From positions 4,721,962 to 4,785,961 of the forward strand of contig NC_067208.1 in NCBI RefSeq assembly GCF_026262505.1: a DNA stretch of 64,000 bases. Reading direction: 5' to 3'. This document shows positions 48,517 to 58,536 of this stretch, piece by piece. The notes below the pieces were generated by a model that saw only the letters and a list, made by a program, of their open reading frames with translations, made no database searches and was not told the origin of the DNA. A program made the position numbers and the translations under genes. The stretch comes from Trichomonas vaginalis G3 (taxonomy: Eukaryota > Parabasalia > Trichomonadida > Trichomonadidae). Each line of letters begins with the position of its first letter. Positions within the stretch are counted from its first letter, which is position 1.

Positions 48517-48893
48517 GGACCCGGGCTCAACGAGTCATGATTTATGAAATCAATAATTTGATTTATTCGCTCTTCAATAATTTCTATTCTTTTTGTTAAA
48601 TCATCAATTTTCATTAATGAGGTGATTCTTGATTGAGGAATAGATTTCAAACTAATCACCCCTTTTATTTTTGAAATTTTGAATCCATCAACTTTAAACA
48701 TTTTATTCAATTTACACGTTGTCAATTCTTCAAATAATTTTTTATTATTGGCATAATAGTCATTAAATTCTTCAACAGATGAAAAAATTTTTGTTTCAGT
48801 AATTGGTTTAACAACGTTTATTTTTTGTTGAACATTTTCACTTTCATTTATTTCTTCCTCCTCTGTTTCATTTATTTTTAAAATTGGTTTCAT
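48513..48893 (-). CDS. Unidentified 126-residue acidic/helical Maverick protein
   Basis: It starts MKPILKINETEEEEINESEN after AATTTTTATTTAATGATAA on the minus strand. An acidic N-terminus is followed by a compact domain (SSVEEFNDYYANNKKLFEEL, FKVDGFKISKIKGVISLK) and a coiled-coil-like end (LTKRIEIIEERINQIIDFIN). No family recognised. Convergent with the gene at 48034, with overlapping stops. Confidence 0.55.
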   Translation of the reverse strand: MKPILKINETEEEEINESENVQQKINVVKPITETKIFSSVEEFNDYYANNKKLFEELTTCKLNKMFKVDGFKISKIKGVISLKSIPQSRITSLMKIDDLTKRIEIIEERINQIIDFINHDSLSPGP

Positions 48894-48959
48894 TTATCAT
48901 TAAATAAAAATTAGAATATAAGTGATGAAATATATTTTTTAATTAATATTAAATCAGAA

Positions 48960-49196
48960 ATGGCTGCAGGATTCTTTAAAAAATTATGGGAAGGAATTAA
49001 GAAAGCTGCGGGTTGGGTTTATAAAAAGGTTATTAAACCTGTTGCAAACTTTTTGGCACCAGTAGCGAAAACGGCAGGAACTATCATAGGTGGAGTATTA
49101 GGTACAAAAGCAGGTAATCCGGCAATGGGAGCACAAGCAGGTAACGCAATTGGTGGAATAGCTGAAGGAATACTTAATAAAATAGGGGGTAGATAG
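48960..49196 (+). CDS. Small Gly/Ala-rich amphipathic capsid peptide (membrane-active, pVI/pX-like)
   Basis: 78 residues. It begins MAAGFFKKLWEGIKKAAGWV, a basic amphipathic helix, continues KKVIKPVANFLAPVAKTAG and ends in a Gly/Ala-rich hydrophobic segment (GTIIGGVLGTKAGNPAMGAQ). Such peptides in adenovirus-like virions disrupt membranes or cement the capsid; that role is inferred. A sister peptide with the same MAAGxFKKLW start is encoded on the opposite strand at 49226-49441. It is the gene group just upstream of the major capsid gene. Confidence 0.6.
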   Translation: MAAGFFKKLWEGIKKAAGWVYKKVIKPVANFLAPVAKTAGTIIGGVLGTKAGNPAMGAQAGNAIGGIAEGILNKIGGR

Positions 49197-49225
49197 TGGA
49201 AAAATAAATTATTTTAAAATTATTT

Positions 49226-49441
49226 TTATCTTAGTATCGGTTGTAGTCTTTGATAAACTTTTTCTCCTTTATTTAAAATTTCTCTTATTGGGGCAGCTTT
49301 TGGCGTTATTGATTCAGCAATGTCACTAATTGCTTCTTTATTCTTAAATATCCAATTTGCTCCCTTCTTCATTGTTTCCCAAACTTTATGCGCTCCTCTT
49401 TTTACTTTATCCCACAGTTTCTTAAATATACCTGCAGCCAT
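49226..49441 (-). CDS. Second amphipathic capsid peptide, convergent sister
   Basis: 71 residues starting MAAGIFKKLWDKVKRGAHKV and continuing WETMKKGANWIFKNKEAISD, a long basic amphipathic helix with Trp and Phe. It has no Gly-rich tail, unlike its sister at 48960-49196. The shared MAAG[FI]FKKLW start suggests duplication or a common processing or targeting signal. Its upstream region is shared with the major capsid gene (69 bp, divergent). Confidence 0.6.
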   Translation of the reverse strand: MAAGIFKKLWDKVKRGAHKVWETMKKGANWIFKNKEAISDIAESITPKAAPIREILNKGEKVYQRLQPILR

Positions 49442-49510
49442 AGTTGATTATTTCATTAAAATTAAAAATTCATTTTCATCTTTTAATTTTGATTTTTTAT
49501 TTATTAATAA

Positions 49511-51136
49511 ATGACGACTAACTATTTGGTGCCAAACACTAAACCGATTAATGGAAATGTGTTTCATTCATTCGAAAAGATAAATGAAATATTCGCGAAG
49601 AATGACGGTAGAAGATATTATAGAGAACTTGAAAGTTCATGCTATGACTCTGATGCTCCATATTTTGATGATAAACAAACTCATTTAAGAATTACAAATC
49701 CGGCTCATGATGTGAACCAATTAGGTGACACATATATTAAACGCAAAGTTAAAGCAACTCTAGTTTCAAATAAAGCTTTCACATGTGATGCCGCTTTTAA
49801 ATGCATGCGTTTATTCGTTGGTTACAAATCATCAAATCAAAGCTTTAAACAATTAGAAGTAGAAACCGAAAGAGGTGATGCCGGTTATCTTCAGATGGAT
49901 TGTGCCCGTGAATCTTTCGCATTTGCAACATATAAACCAAAATCAGAAAGGAAAGTTAAAAAGTTTGTTCATTCGTTATATAATAATGTTCAAAAATATG
50001 ATAACTCAGTATGTGGTAAATATATTGACCCTTCAGAAGTTTTCAAGAAAGCAAATGAAGAAGTTGATGTCACTTTTGATATGATTATTCCGGTAAATGA
50101 TTTGTTAGCATTTCAGGCGTTCGATGATTATCCTAAATCATTTGGTGAAATCATTCTTAAATATTATGTTTTCAGGGATACTTTAGTATTTTGTCAGGTT
50201 GACCCGTTAAGAGTTGCTGATTTACAAAATTACGTTTATGAAAAGATAACTGATGAAAATTATGAAAAGATTATGAATCATATTTATAAATATGATCGCA
50301 AATTCCAACAAATCGGACTTCCTGCCAAATTAATTACAAGCTTAGCCGCTACATCTGCTGACGCAACAGTTGATAACGTTATTATTTCATGCACAAAGAT
50401 GGAAGTTTTAGAGGATAAATGCATTACACCAGGATACGGTTTAATTGAAGAATCAGTTAAAGCAATACCACGTTTATTCAGTAAGGAAGATCCATTCATG
50501 ATTCCAGCTCAACATATTGACGTTCGTTCACTAAATGGAGGTTGCATCACTCCTGAAGGTATCAGCTCAGATTTCTCATACGCTCTTCATAATGTTACAG
50601 ATGTTGTGTTAACATTTCCGAAGAATGCAATGCAAAGAACAGTTTTAGAAAATCCAATGCTTCGAGGTCTTCAGGTCACTATAGATTCCAGAAACTTCCC
50701 CGATCAAGCGATGACCACAGTGGGCGACATATTCTTTACACGTATGCTTCAAGCTTCTGATTTAGATGGAGTGAATGAATGCACAGAAGAATACGAGGAC
50801 TCATTAACTAGACCACTGAATGCAGATGATGGCACGCCATTAGCTAGAACATGGAAAGACCAAACTTCATTCTTATGCACTATTCCAGTTCAACGTGATG
50901 GAGCGGGTATATTCTTTGATGGATTAGAAACTTTCAACTCACAAGTTACAGTACAAGTGAAAGCTTATCCAATCATTCAGGGTGAAAATGACACTTACTG
51001 TTCAAAGGTGACAAATCCTCCTCAGGTTTGGTTTACTAGGACTACGTATTGGACATGGACACCGGACGAAGGTTTGAAATATCATCCAACAGGTACACAC
51101 CACCACAGTATAGAAGTTCATATGATGAAATATTGA
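49511..51136 (+). CDS. MCP: Major capsid protein candidate of Maverick B
   Basis: 541 residues starting MTTNYLVPNTKPINGNVFHS after TTTATTTATTAATAA. Strand-rich: KRKVKATLVSNKAFTCDAAF, then VDVTFDMIIPVNDLLAFQAF, then VTVQVKAYPIIQGENDTY, ending HHHSIEVHMMKY. Length, strand density and position before the packaging ATPase fit a double jelly-roll major capsid protein. It shows no easy similarity to the Maverick A candidate at 13163. Assignment rests on context and pattern. Confidence 0.65.
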   Translation: MTTNYLVPNTKPINGNVFHSFEKINEIFAKNDGRRYYRELESSCYDSDAPYFDDKQTHLRITNPAHDVNQLGDTYIKRKVKATLVSNKAFTCDAAFKCMRLFVGYKSSNQSFKQLEVETERGDAGYLQMDCARESFAFATYKPKSERKVKKFVHSLYNNVQKYDNSVCGKYIDPSEVFKKANEEVDVTFDMIIPVNDLLAFQAFDDYPKSFGEIILKYYVFRDTLVFCQVDPLRVADLQNYVYEKITDENYEKIMNHIYKYDRKFQQIGLPAKLITSLAATSADATVDNVIISCTKMEVLEDKCITPGYGLIEESVKAIPRLFSKEDPFMIPAQHIDVRSLNGGCITPEGISSDFSYALHNVTDVVLTFPKNAMQRTVLENPMLRGLQVTIDSRNFPDQAMTTVGDIFFTRMLQASDLDGVNECTEEYEDSLTRPLNADDGTPLARTWKDQTSFLCTIPVQRDGAGIFFDGLETFNSQVTVQVKAYPIIQGENDTYCSKVTNPPQVWFTRTTYWTWTPDEGLKYHPTGTHHHSIEVHMMKY

Positions 51137-51177
51137 TGAATAGAAATGTTTAAAATTATAAATTTATTTTTGATTAA

Positions 51178-51261
51178 ATGGATTTAAATTCATCCACCCC
51201 TTATGAAGAATTAGCGGGAGTATATAATACATACATAGATGATATGATTAATGAAGCATGA
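51178..51261 (+). CDS. 27-residue ORF overlapping the ATPase start
   Basis: It encodes MDLNSSTPYEELAGVYNTYI followed by seven acidic and polar residues. TTTATTTTTGATTAA, the element's T-rich start motif, stands directly before its ATG. Its stop overlaps the ATPase start in ATGA (51258-51261). It may be a true small virion peptide or a leader that controls the ATPase. Confidence 0.45.
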   Translation: MDLNSSTPYEELAGVYNTYIDDMINEA

Positions 51262-52004
51262 GTGATAATAGAAATGCTCTATCTAAGGAAAAATTAATGA
51301 AAATTCCATATTCTGAATGTTACTTAAATTCAATCACTGCAGCAATTGGTAAACAAAATAAAGGTAAAACATTAACGATATTAAAACAAATTATCATTAT
51401 TGCTAACACTTCCCCCTATTCACATGTGTTAATTTATATCAACCGTTCAGGTTCACCTTCAGATGATACATTTGAATCTTTAAAGCATTTAATCAAAATT
51501 CCAATTATTTATTTATCACAAGAAGAAGCAGAAGATTATTTAAAAAACTTTTTAATGTATAAAGAATTATATAATACAATCAAGAAGCAAAGATTAGAGG
51601 ATAAAATTATTGATAAACAACGGGATGAATTATTTGAAACACTTTCTATTTCAAATTTTGATAGAGAATTTTTGCATTCACTAATTTTTCTAGATGATGC
51701 CGTGAAATCAAAACTAATAACTAATGAGAAATCATATTTTAATCAGTTATTAACTCAATGTCGACACATTCAGTGTTCATTCTTCATGGCTGTTCAATAC
51801 TTCAAAGCATTAAGCACAAACATTAAATCAAATCTATCAACACTTTTCATTTTCAGTGGGTTTAGTCGTCAACAGTTGAACGTTATGCTTTATCAAGTGA
51901 ATTTACCAATGAGCATTAATGAACTTTACACACAATATCAACAATTAGGAGAACATGGAAAAATAATAGTTGATTTAAATAAAGGAGGTGTTAAATTTGA
52001 TTAA
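51258..52004 (+). CDS. Genome-packaging ATPase (FtsK/HerA, A32-like)
   Basis: 248 residues. Walker A-like loop AAIGKQNKGKTLTILKQI (about residues 29-46), Walker B LIFLDDAVKSK (about 141-151), then a sensor-type stretch FFMAVQYFKALSTNIKSNLS and LFIFSGFSRQQL. This order matches the poxvirus A32 / FtsK-HerA packaging ATPases found in Polintons. The enzyme pumps the element's DNA into the capsid. It lies right after the major capsid gene. The start overlaps the 27-residue ORF by ATGA. Confidence 0.85.
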   Translation: MSDNRNALSKEKLMKIPYSECYLNSITAAIGKQNKGKTLTILKQIIIIANTSPYSHVLIYINRSGSPSDDTFESLKHLIKIPIIYLSQEEAEDYLKNFLMYKELYNTIKKQRLEDKIIDKQRDELFETLSISNFDREFLHSLIFLDDAVKSKLITNEKSYFNQLLTQCRHIQCSFFMAVQYFKALSTNIKSNLSTLFIFSGFSRQQLNVMLYQVNLPMSINELYTQYQQLGEHGKIIVDLNKGGVKFD

Positions 52005-52044
52005 CTTTTTATAATTAATTTTTATTTTTTATTTATAATTAAAC

Positions 52045-52944
52045 ATGACAGAAATAGCAAATCTTCTACAGGTTCCATTAAAACAAGGGACAAACAAAAA
52101 GGGTCCATATAATAGAACTATGAAAGTTCCAGATGGAATGAAAGAATTAGTTCATATTGTTGCCGGTCTTCAAAAAGATGTTAAACAAATGAGAAACGTT
52201 TTAACATTACCAGAAGCTCAAGCATATGCCAAACGTCATGGACCAAATTGGGAAGCACGCGAAGCAGACATTACGGGTCCAAATGGAAAACCTGATGGTA
52301 TAAATGAAGTTTTCGTTACTGATGGTCAAGGTAATATTAAAGTCATAAATGGTTATAAATTAACTATGTCTGATTATCCTAAACGTAAAGCATATAATGA
52401 ACGTTATCCTATACAATTTGATGAAAATGGAAAAGCTGTTAAACAATACATTGGAGAAGGTGAAAATGGTCCAATTAATTCATACCGTCATAATCCATAT
52501 TCTTATTTCAATGAAGAATTAAATGCTATTGAAGAGGGACCGGATGGATTACCACGATATTCTAACCAGTTTGATGATCAATATGCAAATATTAGACCTG
52601 AAATTCCAGCTAAGAAATTCTTTAAAGTTGCTTTATTCGATCCAGTGTTCAATGAACAGAAAGAAGCAATGAAAGCAGAATTTAAACCAATTCAAGTGGC
52701 AAGAATTTCTTCATCTTCACTTTCAGAAGCGTTCAAGGAATTGATAAAGAAACCACTTTATTCTCAACAAGGTTATAACTTTGATTTAATTAAAGAAAGT
52801 GATAGACGTAAATTAGAAAAATCAGATGGTTTTAAGAATGCATGTAATGAAATGATTAAAGATATTGTAAATGATAAAATAAGACTGGAAGAAACTCAAA
52901 GCAATATCAATAACATAATTGGTGCAGTTACAAAGAAAGTATAA
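52045..52944 (+). CDS. Conserved-looking 299-residue Maverick protein, function unknown
   Basis: It starts [20 protein letters not shown]. The central part ([20 protein letters not shown], then [20 protein letters not shown]) looks like a compact beta domain with a conserved [12 protein letters not shown] turn. The C-terminal third is helical ([17 protein letters not shown]). I recall similar 'NGY..SDYP.R' blocks from other virus-like elements but cannot name the family. It lies between the ATPase and the Pro-rich gene, in the structural cluster, so a virion protein is likely. Confidence 0.6.
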   Translation: MTEIANLLQVPLKQGTNKKGPYNRTMKVPDGMKELVHIVAGLQKDVKQMRNVLTLPEAQAYAKRHGPNWEAREADITGPNGKPDGINEVFVTDGQGNIKVINGYKLTMSDYPKRKAYNERYPIQFDENGKAVKQYIGEGENGPINSYRHNPYSYFNEELNAIEEGPDGLPRYSNQFDDQYANIRPEIPAKKFFKVALFDPVFNEQKEAMKAEFKPIQVARISSSSLSEAFKELIKKPLYSQQGYNFDLIKESDRRKLEKSDGFKNACNEMIKDIVNDKIRLEETQSNINNIIGAVTKKV

Positions 52945-53028
52945 GCAAACAATGATGAACCTTGGGATATTACCGTAACAACTAAATAAAACTTTAAATA
53001 TATTTTTCTTTTTTTTATTCAATTATAA

Positions 53029-53544
53029 ATGAGAAGACGTTTCACAAGTCAAAAGAACACAAACGCAAAAGCAGAGATTACGGTTGGTTATAACGTAAAT
53101 GATGATAAATCACGAATTATTCAAAATGTTAAAGTTAATGTTAGCCCTGAATTAACAAGGTCAGCAACTCAACCAAATTTATTAACTCGTGACTTACCGA
53201 AAAAGGAGGAGGAGCAAAACCATGAGAATGGAGACCCAATCATTTTATCTGAACCCGGTAAAGAACCTGTTGAAATTCCCACTTATCCAACATACCCCCC
53301 GCCTCTTTCATCAAACATCGAGAACCCAGGAATCTACGATTCCAGTCGCAATGCGCCATATAAAGTAGACATTAATTCTGAATTAATGAAAATTTACCGT
53401 GATATAATAATTAATAATTATGATTCAATAATAAATTTAATTGACCAATCTGGTTTAATTATTTTACCTTATGAATCATTAATTCACATTATCGCCATTC
53501 TTTGTGATGTTCAAGATTCAGACGTTAAGATTCAATTTTCATAG
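53029..53544 (+). CDS. 171-residue protein with basic N-terminus and Pro-rich centre
   Basis: It starts MRRRFTSQKNTNAKAEITVG. Near residue 85 there is a Pro-rich stretch (PTYPTYPPPLSSNIENPG) with PPxY-like tyrosine-proline motifs of the kind that recruit host ESRCT-type partners in viruses (inference). The C-terminus is helical and hydrophobic (INLIDQSGLIILPYESLIHI). No family recognised. Confidence 0.5.
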   Translation: MRRRFTSQKNTNAKAEITVGYNVNDDKSRIIQNVKVNVSPELTRSATQPNLLTRDLPKKEEEQNHENGDPIILSEPGKEPVEIPTYPTYPPPLSSNIENPGIYDSSRNAPYKVDINSELMKIYRDIIINNYDSIINLIDQSGLIILPYESLIHIIAILCDVQDSDVKIQFS

Positions 53545-54960
53545 ATGATGAGGTTTCATGCTGCGGAACAGTTGCAAAAATAAATCCTATAAAGGATATT
53601 AGCACAATTAAGATATCAAAGAACGGAACAACAACTGAACTTCATTTAACATATAATGATATTTATAATAAAATAGTTGATGAATATAAAATATCACTTG
53701 AAAAATTCTTTGTTAAGGCTATTTAATATTCAAGCATTAACATTATTGAATAATAATCCTTTGAATCATAATCAATAATAATTGACCTTTCACCAGTTTC
53801 TATCGTTTGTTTTATTTCTTTTTGTTCCCCACTATCCGGATCGGTCATTGTAATTGTTTTTGTTATAGTATCAGCTTTATCTTTAACTTCAATCTTTTTT
53901 CCATCGGATATTTAAACCAAAATTCCAAAAATTCGATATTGTCAATCTGTTCATATTTTAATCTATCAATTACATTTTTAATACCATCTGAAAAATCTTA
54001 TGAAATGGTCATTATATGGGTTTGATTGAACTAAATTTGAATGAAGTGAAATATAACCCGATGATGAATATGACATTGACTCATATTTTCTGAAAACACT
54101 AAAATTTATAACATGAATGAATTTCTTATTCGTTGAATTTATGAATTCTTGAGGTAATCTTATTCTAGTTTTATTTATCACTGGAAAATAACGCTTTACC
54201 ATATTTTTAATCGTAATAAAAATGTCAATTATCAATATTATTTCGAATAATAGCTGTGAATTAAATTTAACAGTTAGCGGAATTTATAATGTTACTCTCG
54301 TTTCTGTGAGTGGTAAATTTAATCCCATTCTTTTAGACCCTTCAGATTATATATCATTTATTAAAGATGACCATGAAAAAACGTATGATATGTATATAAA
54401 TAATGTGATAAACGAAATGGGATATTAACATGATTTTAAGTTATTTAAATGAATCATTTATCGTATGGTATGAAGAAAATTTTAAATCAAAACCCGATAA
54501 ACTTTTTGAACTTGATGAAATAAATAACCTTATTAAATTTCCGCTGAAAATTAAATTTTGTACTCCTCATCTCGTTCATTGTTGGGATATTAAATTTTGA
54601 AAAAGATGTTGGGGATGTTTTGTATTCTGACACTGGTTCCAATTTCATTTTAATCAAATGTGATAAAGTTAATACCCCAATGAGATTTTCACATCAAACA
54701 TTAGACCCTAACTCTTACCCATCAATACAAAACATTTTATCCATCAACTTAAACATTTTCTTTATCATATCCGTTTCAATTATCCGGGAATTCATTTATT
54801 CTTCATTCAAAAGATTTATCAAATATTAAATTTAGAATAACTGACCTATTTGATTGTGATTTAGAATTCATGAATGAAATATTATGGCAATTTCAAATAG
54901 AAAAAATAGTGATGAGATAACAGATTAAATATTTATTTTTAAATCATAATAAATGATTAA
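53545..54960. pseudogene. Decayed structural-gene region (penton-like remains)
   Basis: About 1.4 kb with coding-like pieces on both strands but no long frame. On the minus strand around 53978-54235 a piece reads SSSGYISLHSNLVQSNPYND, which recalls the 'yvhSnL' segment of Polinton penton proteins. Plus-strand pieces start at 54222 and about 54430. The region is broken several times; no intact product is claimed. Confidence 0.5.
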
Positions 54961-56609
54961 ACAACAGCAACCACAACAACTTAAGCACAAAGCACCCAGG
55001 TCCCTCAGACCATTACATACGCCATATATGCATATAATTCAAAGACGGCAGAACAAACGCAAAGGTTGAAATATGGAGATTTGGAGATAGTATTGAAAAA
55101 TGACCATTTCGAATTCGTTTGCAAGGGTGGTGCAGTGATATCAAATATAAAAGAAATTTTATTTATGAATTCAAAAATTAAAGGTATAACGGATGATATA
55201 ACATCAATTCCACCAGAAGAACAAAGATATTACGCATTAAATGCATTTCCTAAAGTTTTGAAGATTGGAAGATTTAATTTAAATGAGGAATTCATAAAAG
55301 GTTTCCTAAATGACATAATGAGAAAGCAGATAAGGAATATGTGGATAGTGATTAAGAAGAGGCAGATAAGGAATATGTGGATAGTGAGTTAAGAAGAGGC
55401 AGATAAGGAATATGTGGATGAAAAAGATAATGAAATTAAAGAAATGGTTGAATGGTATCATGAATGGACATCAAAGATTTTAAAAACTAAAGCTGATACA
55501 GGATGGGTTTCAGGATGTTTAGACCTTAAAGCGGAATAAAACATATGTTAACGATGAGTTAGGGAAGAAGGCAGATAAAACATATGTTAACGAAATATAC
55601 CAAAGTTTGATAGGAACAAAAAATATTGAAACTATTGTTGGCGACTTTTCTGTCAATGAAGAAAATAAATATTTTAGATGGCAGTTTGTACACTCCTTAA
55701 AAAATGGTATACGGTGGAAACTCATTCCGAAAAATAACAATGAAATGTATGTAAGTTATAAAAAGAATGATGACACACAAGTTAAAGTTCCATTAGACAA
55801 CAACTGTTACTTAAACTTATATGGAGACGAACAAAAGAATATTTAAGAGTTTATGAAATGGCAGATATGACATTGCCTGACCCAGCTCCAGCACCATATT
55901 ATTATGACTATGGAGATGATGTCAGAACACCACATATAGATGAACAAAAGTTAACATTATATTTAGATTATTATAGATATAAAAGATATAATGCAATAGA
56001 AAAAACGAGAATAGTATATTATTATACAGATGACAGAAATAAATATTATAGTCAAGATTTTACCTACCCTGAAAACATAAGATTATATTATAAAAAATAT
56101 TCTGACACAAACCAGAAGAAACCTGAAATAGTTACACTATATCTTAAGTTCAAAAGAGACAATCCTATAATATCTCATATGTTTGATTTAATGAACCCAG
56201 TGGGTTCTATTTATACATCTATGGATGCAAGAGGTCCTCAAGTAATGTTTGGTGTTGGTGCATGGAACAAATAGTTGACAGGTTTTTGTATTGTGCAAAC
56301 TCTTCAAAGGAAACAGGAGGTTCGAAGAAAATTACTGAAGCAAACCTTCCACCGCACACTCATACAGGAACGACAAACTTTTCTGGTGACCATAGTCACT
56401 CATTAAGAGACCATCCATTATACAACTCAGAATATTATGCTGGCAATGACGTTTTATCTCCAGATTATAACCATTCGGCAAAAAAGACTTTTCGACCAAC
56501 TGAACCAGGAGGAAATCATTCACATACTTTCACAACAAATCCAACAGGCTTGGGTGAAGATTATATGCCACCATTTATGACTGTATTCGCATGGTACCGC
56601 ATTTATTGA
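54953..56609 (+). pseudogene. Fibre/tail-collar gene region of Maverick B, broken
   Basis: Pieces from about 54953 to 56609 on the plus strand carry fibre-like sequence. The last pieces include PVGSIYTSMDARGPQ and a His/Gly-rich tip PPHTHTGTTNFSGDHSHSLR ending MPPFMTVFAWYRIY. The tip is nearly identical, also at DNA level, to the end of the Maverick A fibre gene (3050-3358). The region is broken several times. The role in the family would be virion attachment. Confidence 0.75.
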
Positions 56610-56756
56610 ATGTGCTTGAGCCTACTTTGCAGGCTTACCGCGTTCATTGAATGAACTAAATATATTTTATGTTTGTAATTAATTAGGTAATGAAGTAATG
56701 AATGAACTGCAGAAATAAATGTTTACGTTAATGTTTACAGGTTATTCAATAATGAC

Positions 56757-56985
56757 TTATTTTTGAAGAACTGAAGGTGCTACCATGTTACCATGTGCTA
56801 CCAGGTCATTTAACTTCTCTGAAAAAGTGTGACAACATGACATTTTGACAACAACACAGGAGGAAGGCAGTTATGAATTATTTTTGAAGAACTGAAGGTG
56901 CTACCATGTTACCATGTGCTACCAGGTCATTTAACTTCTCTGAAAAAGTGTGACAACATGACATTTTGACAACAACACAGGAGGA
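56757..56985 (+). repeat. 121 bp repeat, two tandem copies (R1)
   Basis: Copy 1 starts at 56757 and copy 2 at 56878, nearly identical. Each holds CTACCATGTTACCATGTG and TGACAACATGACATTTTGAC. The same unit occurs in inverted orientation at 59400-59658 (R2) and 60504-60658 (R3). It lies at the 3' side of the helicase gene. Confidence 0.92.
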
Positions 56986-57014
56986 TTAATGTAAAAATAA
57001 ATTCAAATCATACT

Positions 57015-58172
57015 TTATAAAGCTTCATTTACAGTATTTTCATCGTCAGTAAATGAATCCTCATTATCGTTTGGTTCAACCTGTTTATATAATCCTTTCA
57101 TTTCTTCTTTCAAAACATAACACCATGTTTGTTTACCGTCTATTCTTCTATGTTTCCTATCACATTTATCCTTAATACTCATTTGAAAGTTTTTGTCTTT
57201 CATGTCTGATGGTTTGCAGAATAGAGCATTTTCACACGTCATACCTGCACACAATTCATCATAATGTGTATTTATCCATACATCTAAAGGATTTGTTGAT
57301 AACTCGATTAAATCTTGTTTGGCTTCAGTCATCGGTATGATTCGTACATTAAATGATGAAAGGTCATATTGCATAAAATACGTCAGTAAATTATCATAAA
57401 ATTCCTTAGTGCATGAATCCATTAAATTCTTGAAGTAATCAAATTGACCCTTGAATTTACCATTAACCCTTAAAACTACGTATCTTCTGTCTCCAACTTC
57501 AATTTTGACAGGGTAGACGTTGTTAGTTACGAAAATGAAGTTTGCAACGTTCTGAGCAGTTCTTCTGGGTTGATTCTTTTCATTAATTCTAATCTCATTA
57601 TCCGTAATAATTGATTTCAAAGCGTTGAAGTTTGCGAGTCTATCTTCACCAACATTCTTGAGTTCATTAAGTACAAGAAACATTTTATTTTCAACAACCG
57701 AATTGAAATTACCCGTTAGCTCACTTATTTCAGTAATGTTTTTACATGAATAACCAGCGAGGAGTTCAGAAATAATGTCTGTAAATCTGTTTTTACCTGT
57801 TCCCTGAAGTCCTTTCAAAATAATTGCTGTTTCATTCTTGATTCCGGGATGTTGAATCATTGATGCAATCCAGCCGAGAAGGTATTTATACACTTCATCG
57901 TTATTATCACAAATGACTTCTTTAATGAAATTCATAAACATCTCAATTTTTGAGTAATCTGGTTTTTCGAGAATGTTGTATTTATAACCCTGAAACGTTG
58001 AGAAAACATCTGGGGAATCAGATTTAAAGCAAACACCCTTAACGGTTAATGAGGATAATTGATTTAGTAGTACATCCCATGCTGTGATGGTTTTACCTTC
58101 TTCTTTAAATAATTTAATCATTTTGAGTGACTCTTTCATGTTTGATTGAAGAACGAATGATATTTGATTCAT
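57015..58172 (-). CDS. SF3 (D5-like) helicase of Maverick B
   Basis: A 385-residue frame. Walker A is ILKGLQGTGKNRF (about 118-130), Walker B is MFLVLNELKN (164-173), and motif C is NFIFVTNNVYPVKIEVGDRR (211-230). This is the SF3 hexameric helicase signature found with viral primases (D5 type). A C-terminal segment holds HYDELCAGMTCENALF. The likely role is unwinding during element replication with the primase encoded upstream (58537-59325). The gene lies between R1 and the decayed linker 58173-58536. Parts of the primase-helicase locus look broken. Confidence 0.88.
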   Translation of the reverse strand: MNQISFVLQSNMKESLKMIKLFKEEGKTITAWDVLLNQLSSLTVKGVCFKSDSPDVFSTFQGYKYNILEKPDYSKIEMFMNFIKEVICDNNDEVYKYLLGWIASMIQHPGIKNETAIILKGLQGTGKNRFTDIISELLAGYSCKNITEISELTGNFNSVVENKMFLVLNELKNVGEDRLANFNALKSIITDNEIRINEKNQPRRTAQNVANFIFVTNNVYPVKIEVGDRRYVVLRVNGKFKGQFDYFKNLMDSCTKEFYDNLLTYFMQYDLSSFNVRIIPMTEAKQDLIELSTNPLDVWINTHYDELCAGMTCENALFCKPSDMKDKNFQMSIKDKCDRKHRRIDGKQTWCYVLKEEMKGLYKQVEPNDNEDSFTDDENTVNEAL

Positions 58173-58536
58173 TTTGTCGTGTATGTTGTAATCTTTCTGA
58201 ATGAAATATTTGTTTCCACAATCTACAAAACGGATTACACGTGATAAATCCTCAATTACTTCAGAACTGTTTTTATACTGATGATTTTCAGCCTGCGTCT
58301 AATATCTGTTATCAAAAACGAGTCATCAAGTTTGATATCAAATGTTATTTTTGGCTTACGTAATAAAGGTAAAACATATTCATCATAATATTCCTTTTGA
58401 TAAAGTTTTAGAATCTTCACCAAAACAAATGGAGAAGTCATTAAATGTGCATATCTACTACGTGCTTTTTCAAAATTACTTTTTGCATTTTCAGTTAAAT
58501 TGCAGAAATTATAAACGTTATCGTATGCTTCATTAA
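58173..58536 (-). other. Linker between primase and helicase frames
   Basis: Coding-like sequence on the minus strand, including a 61-residue open stretch (58256-58441: LVKILKLYQKEYYDEYVLPL, ITFDIKLDDSFLITDIRRR). It probably belongs to the primase-helicase locus. It is broken, and no separate gene is claimed. Confidence 0.45.
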
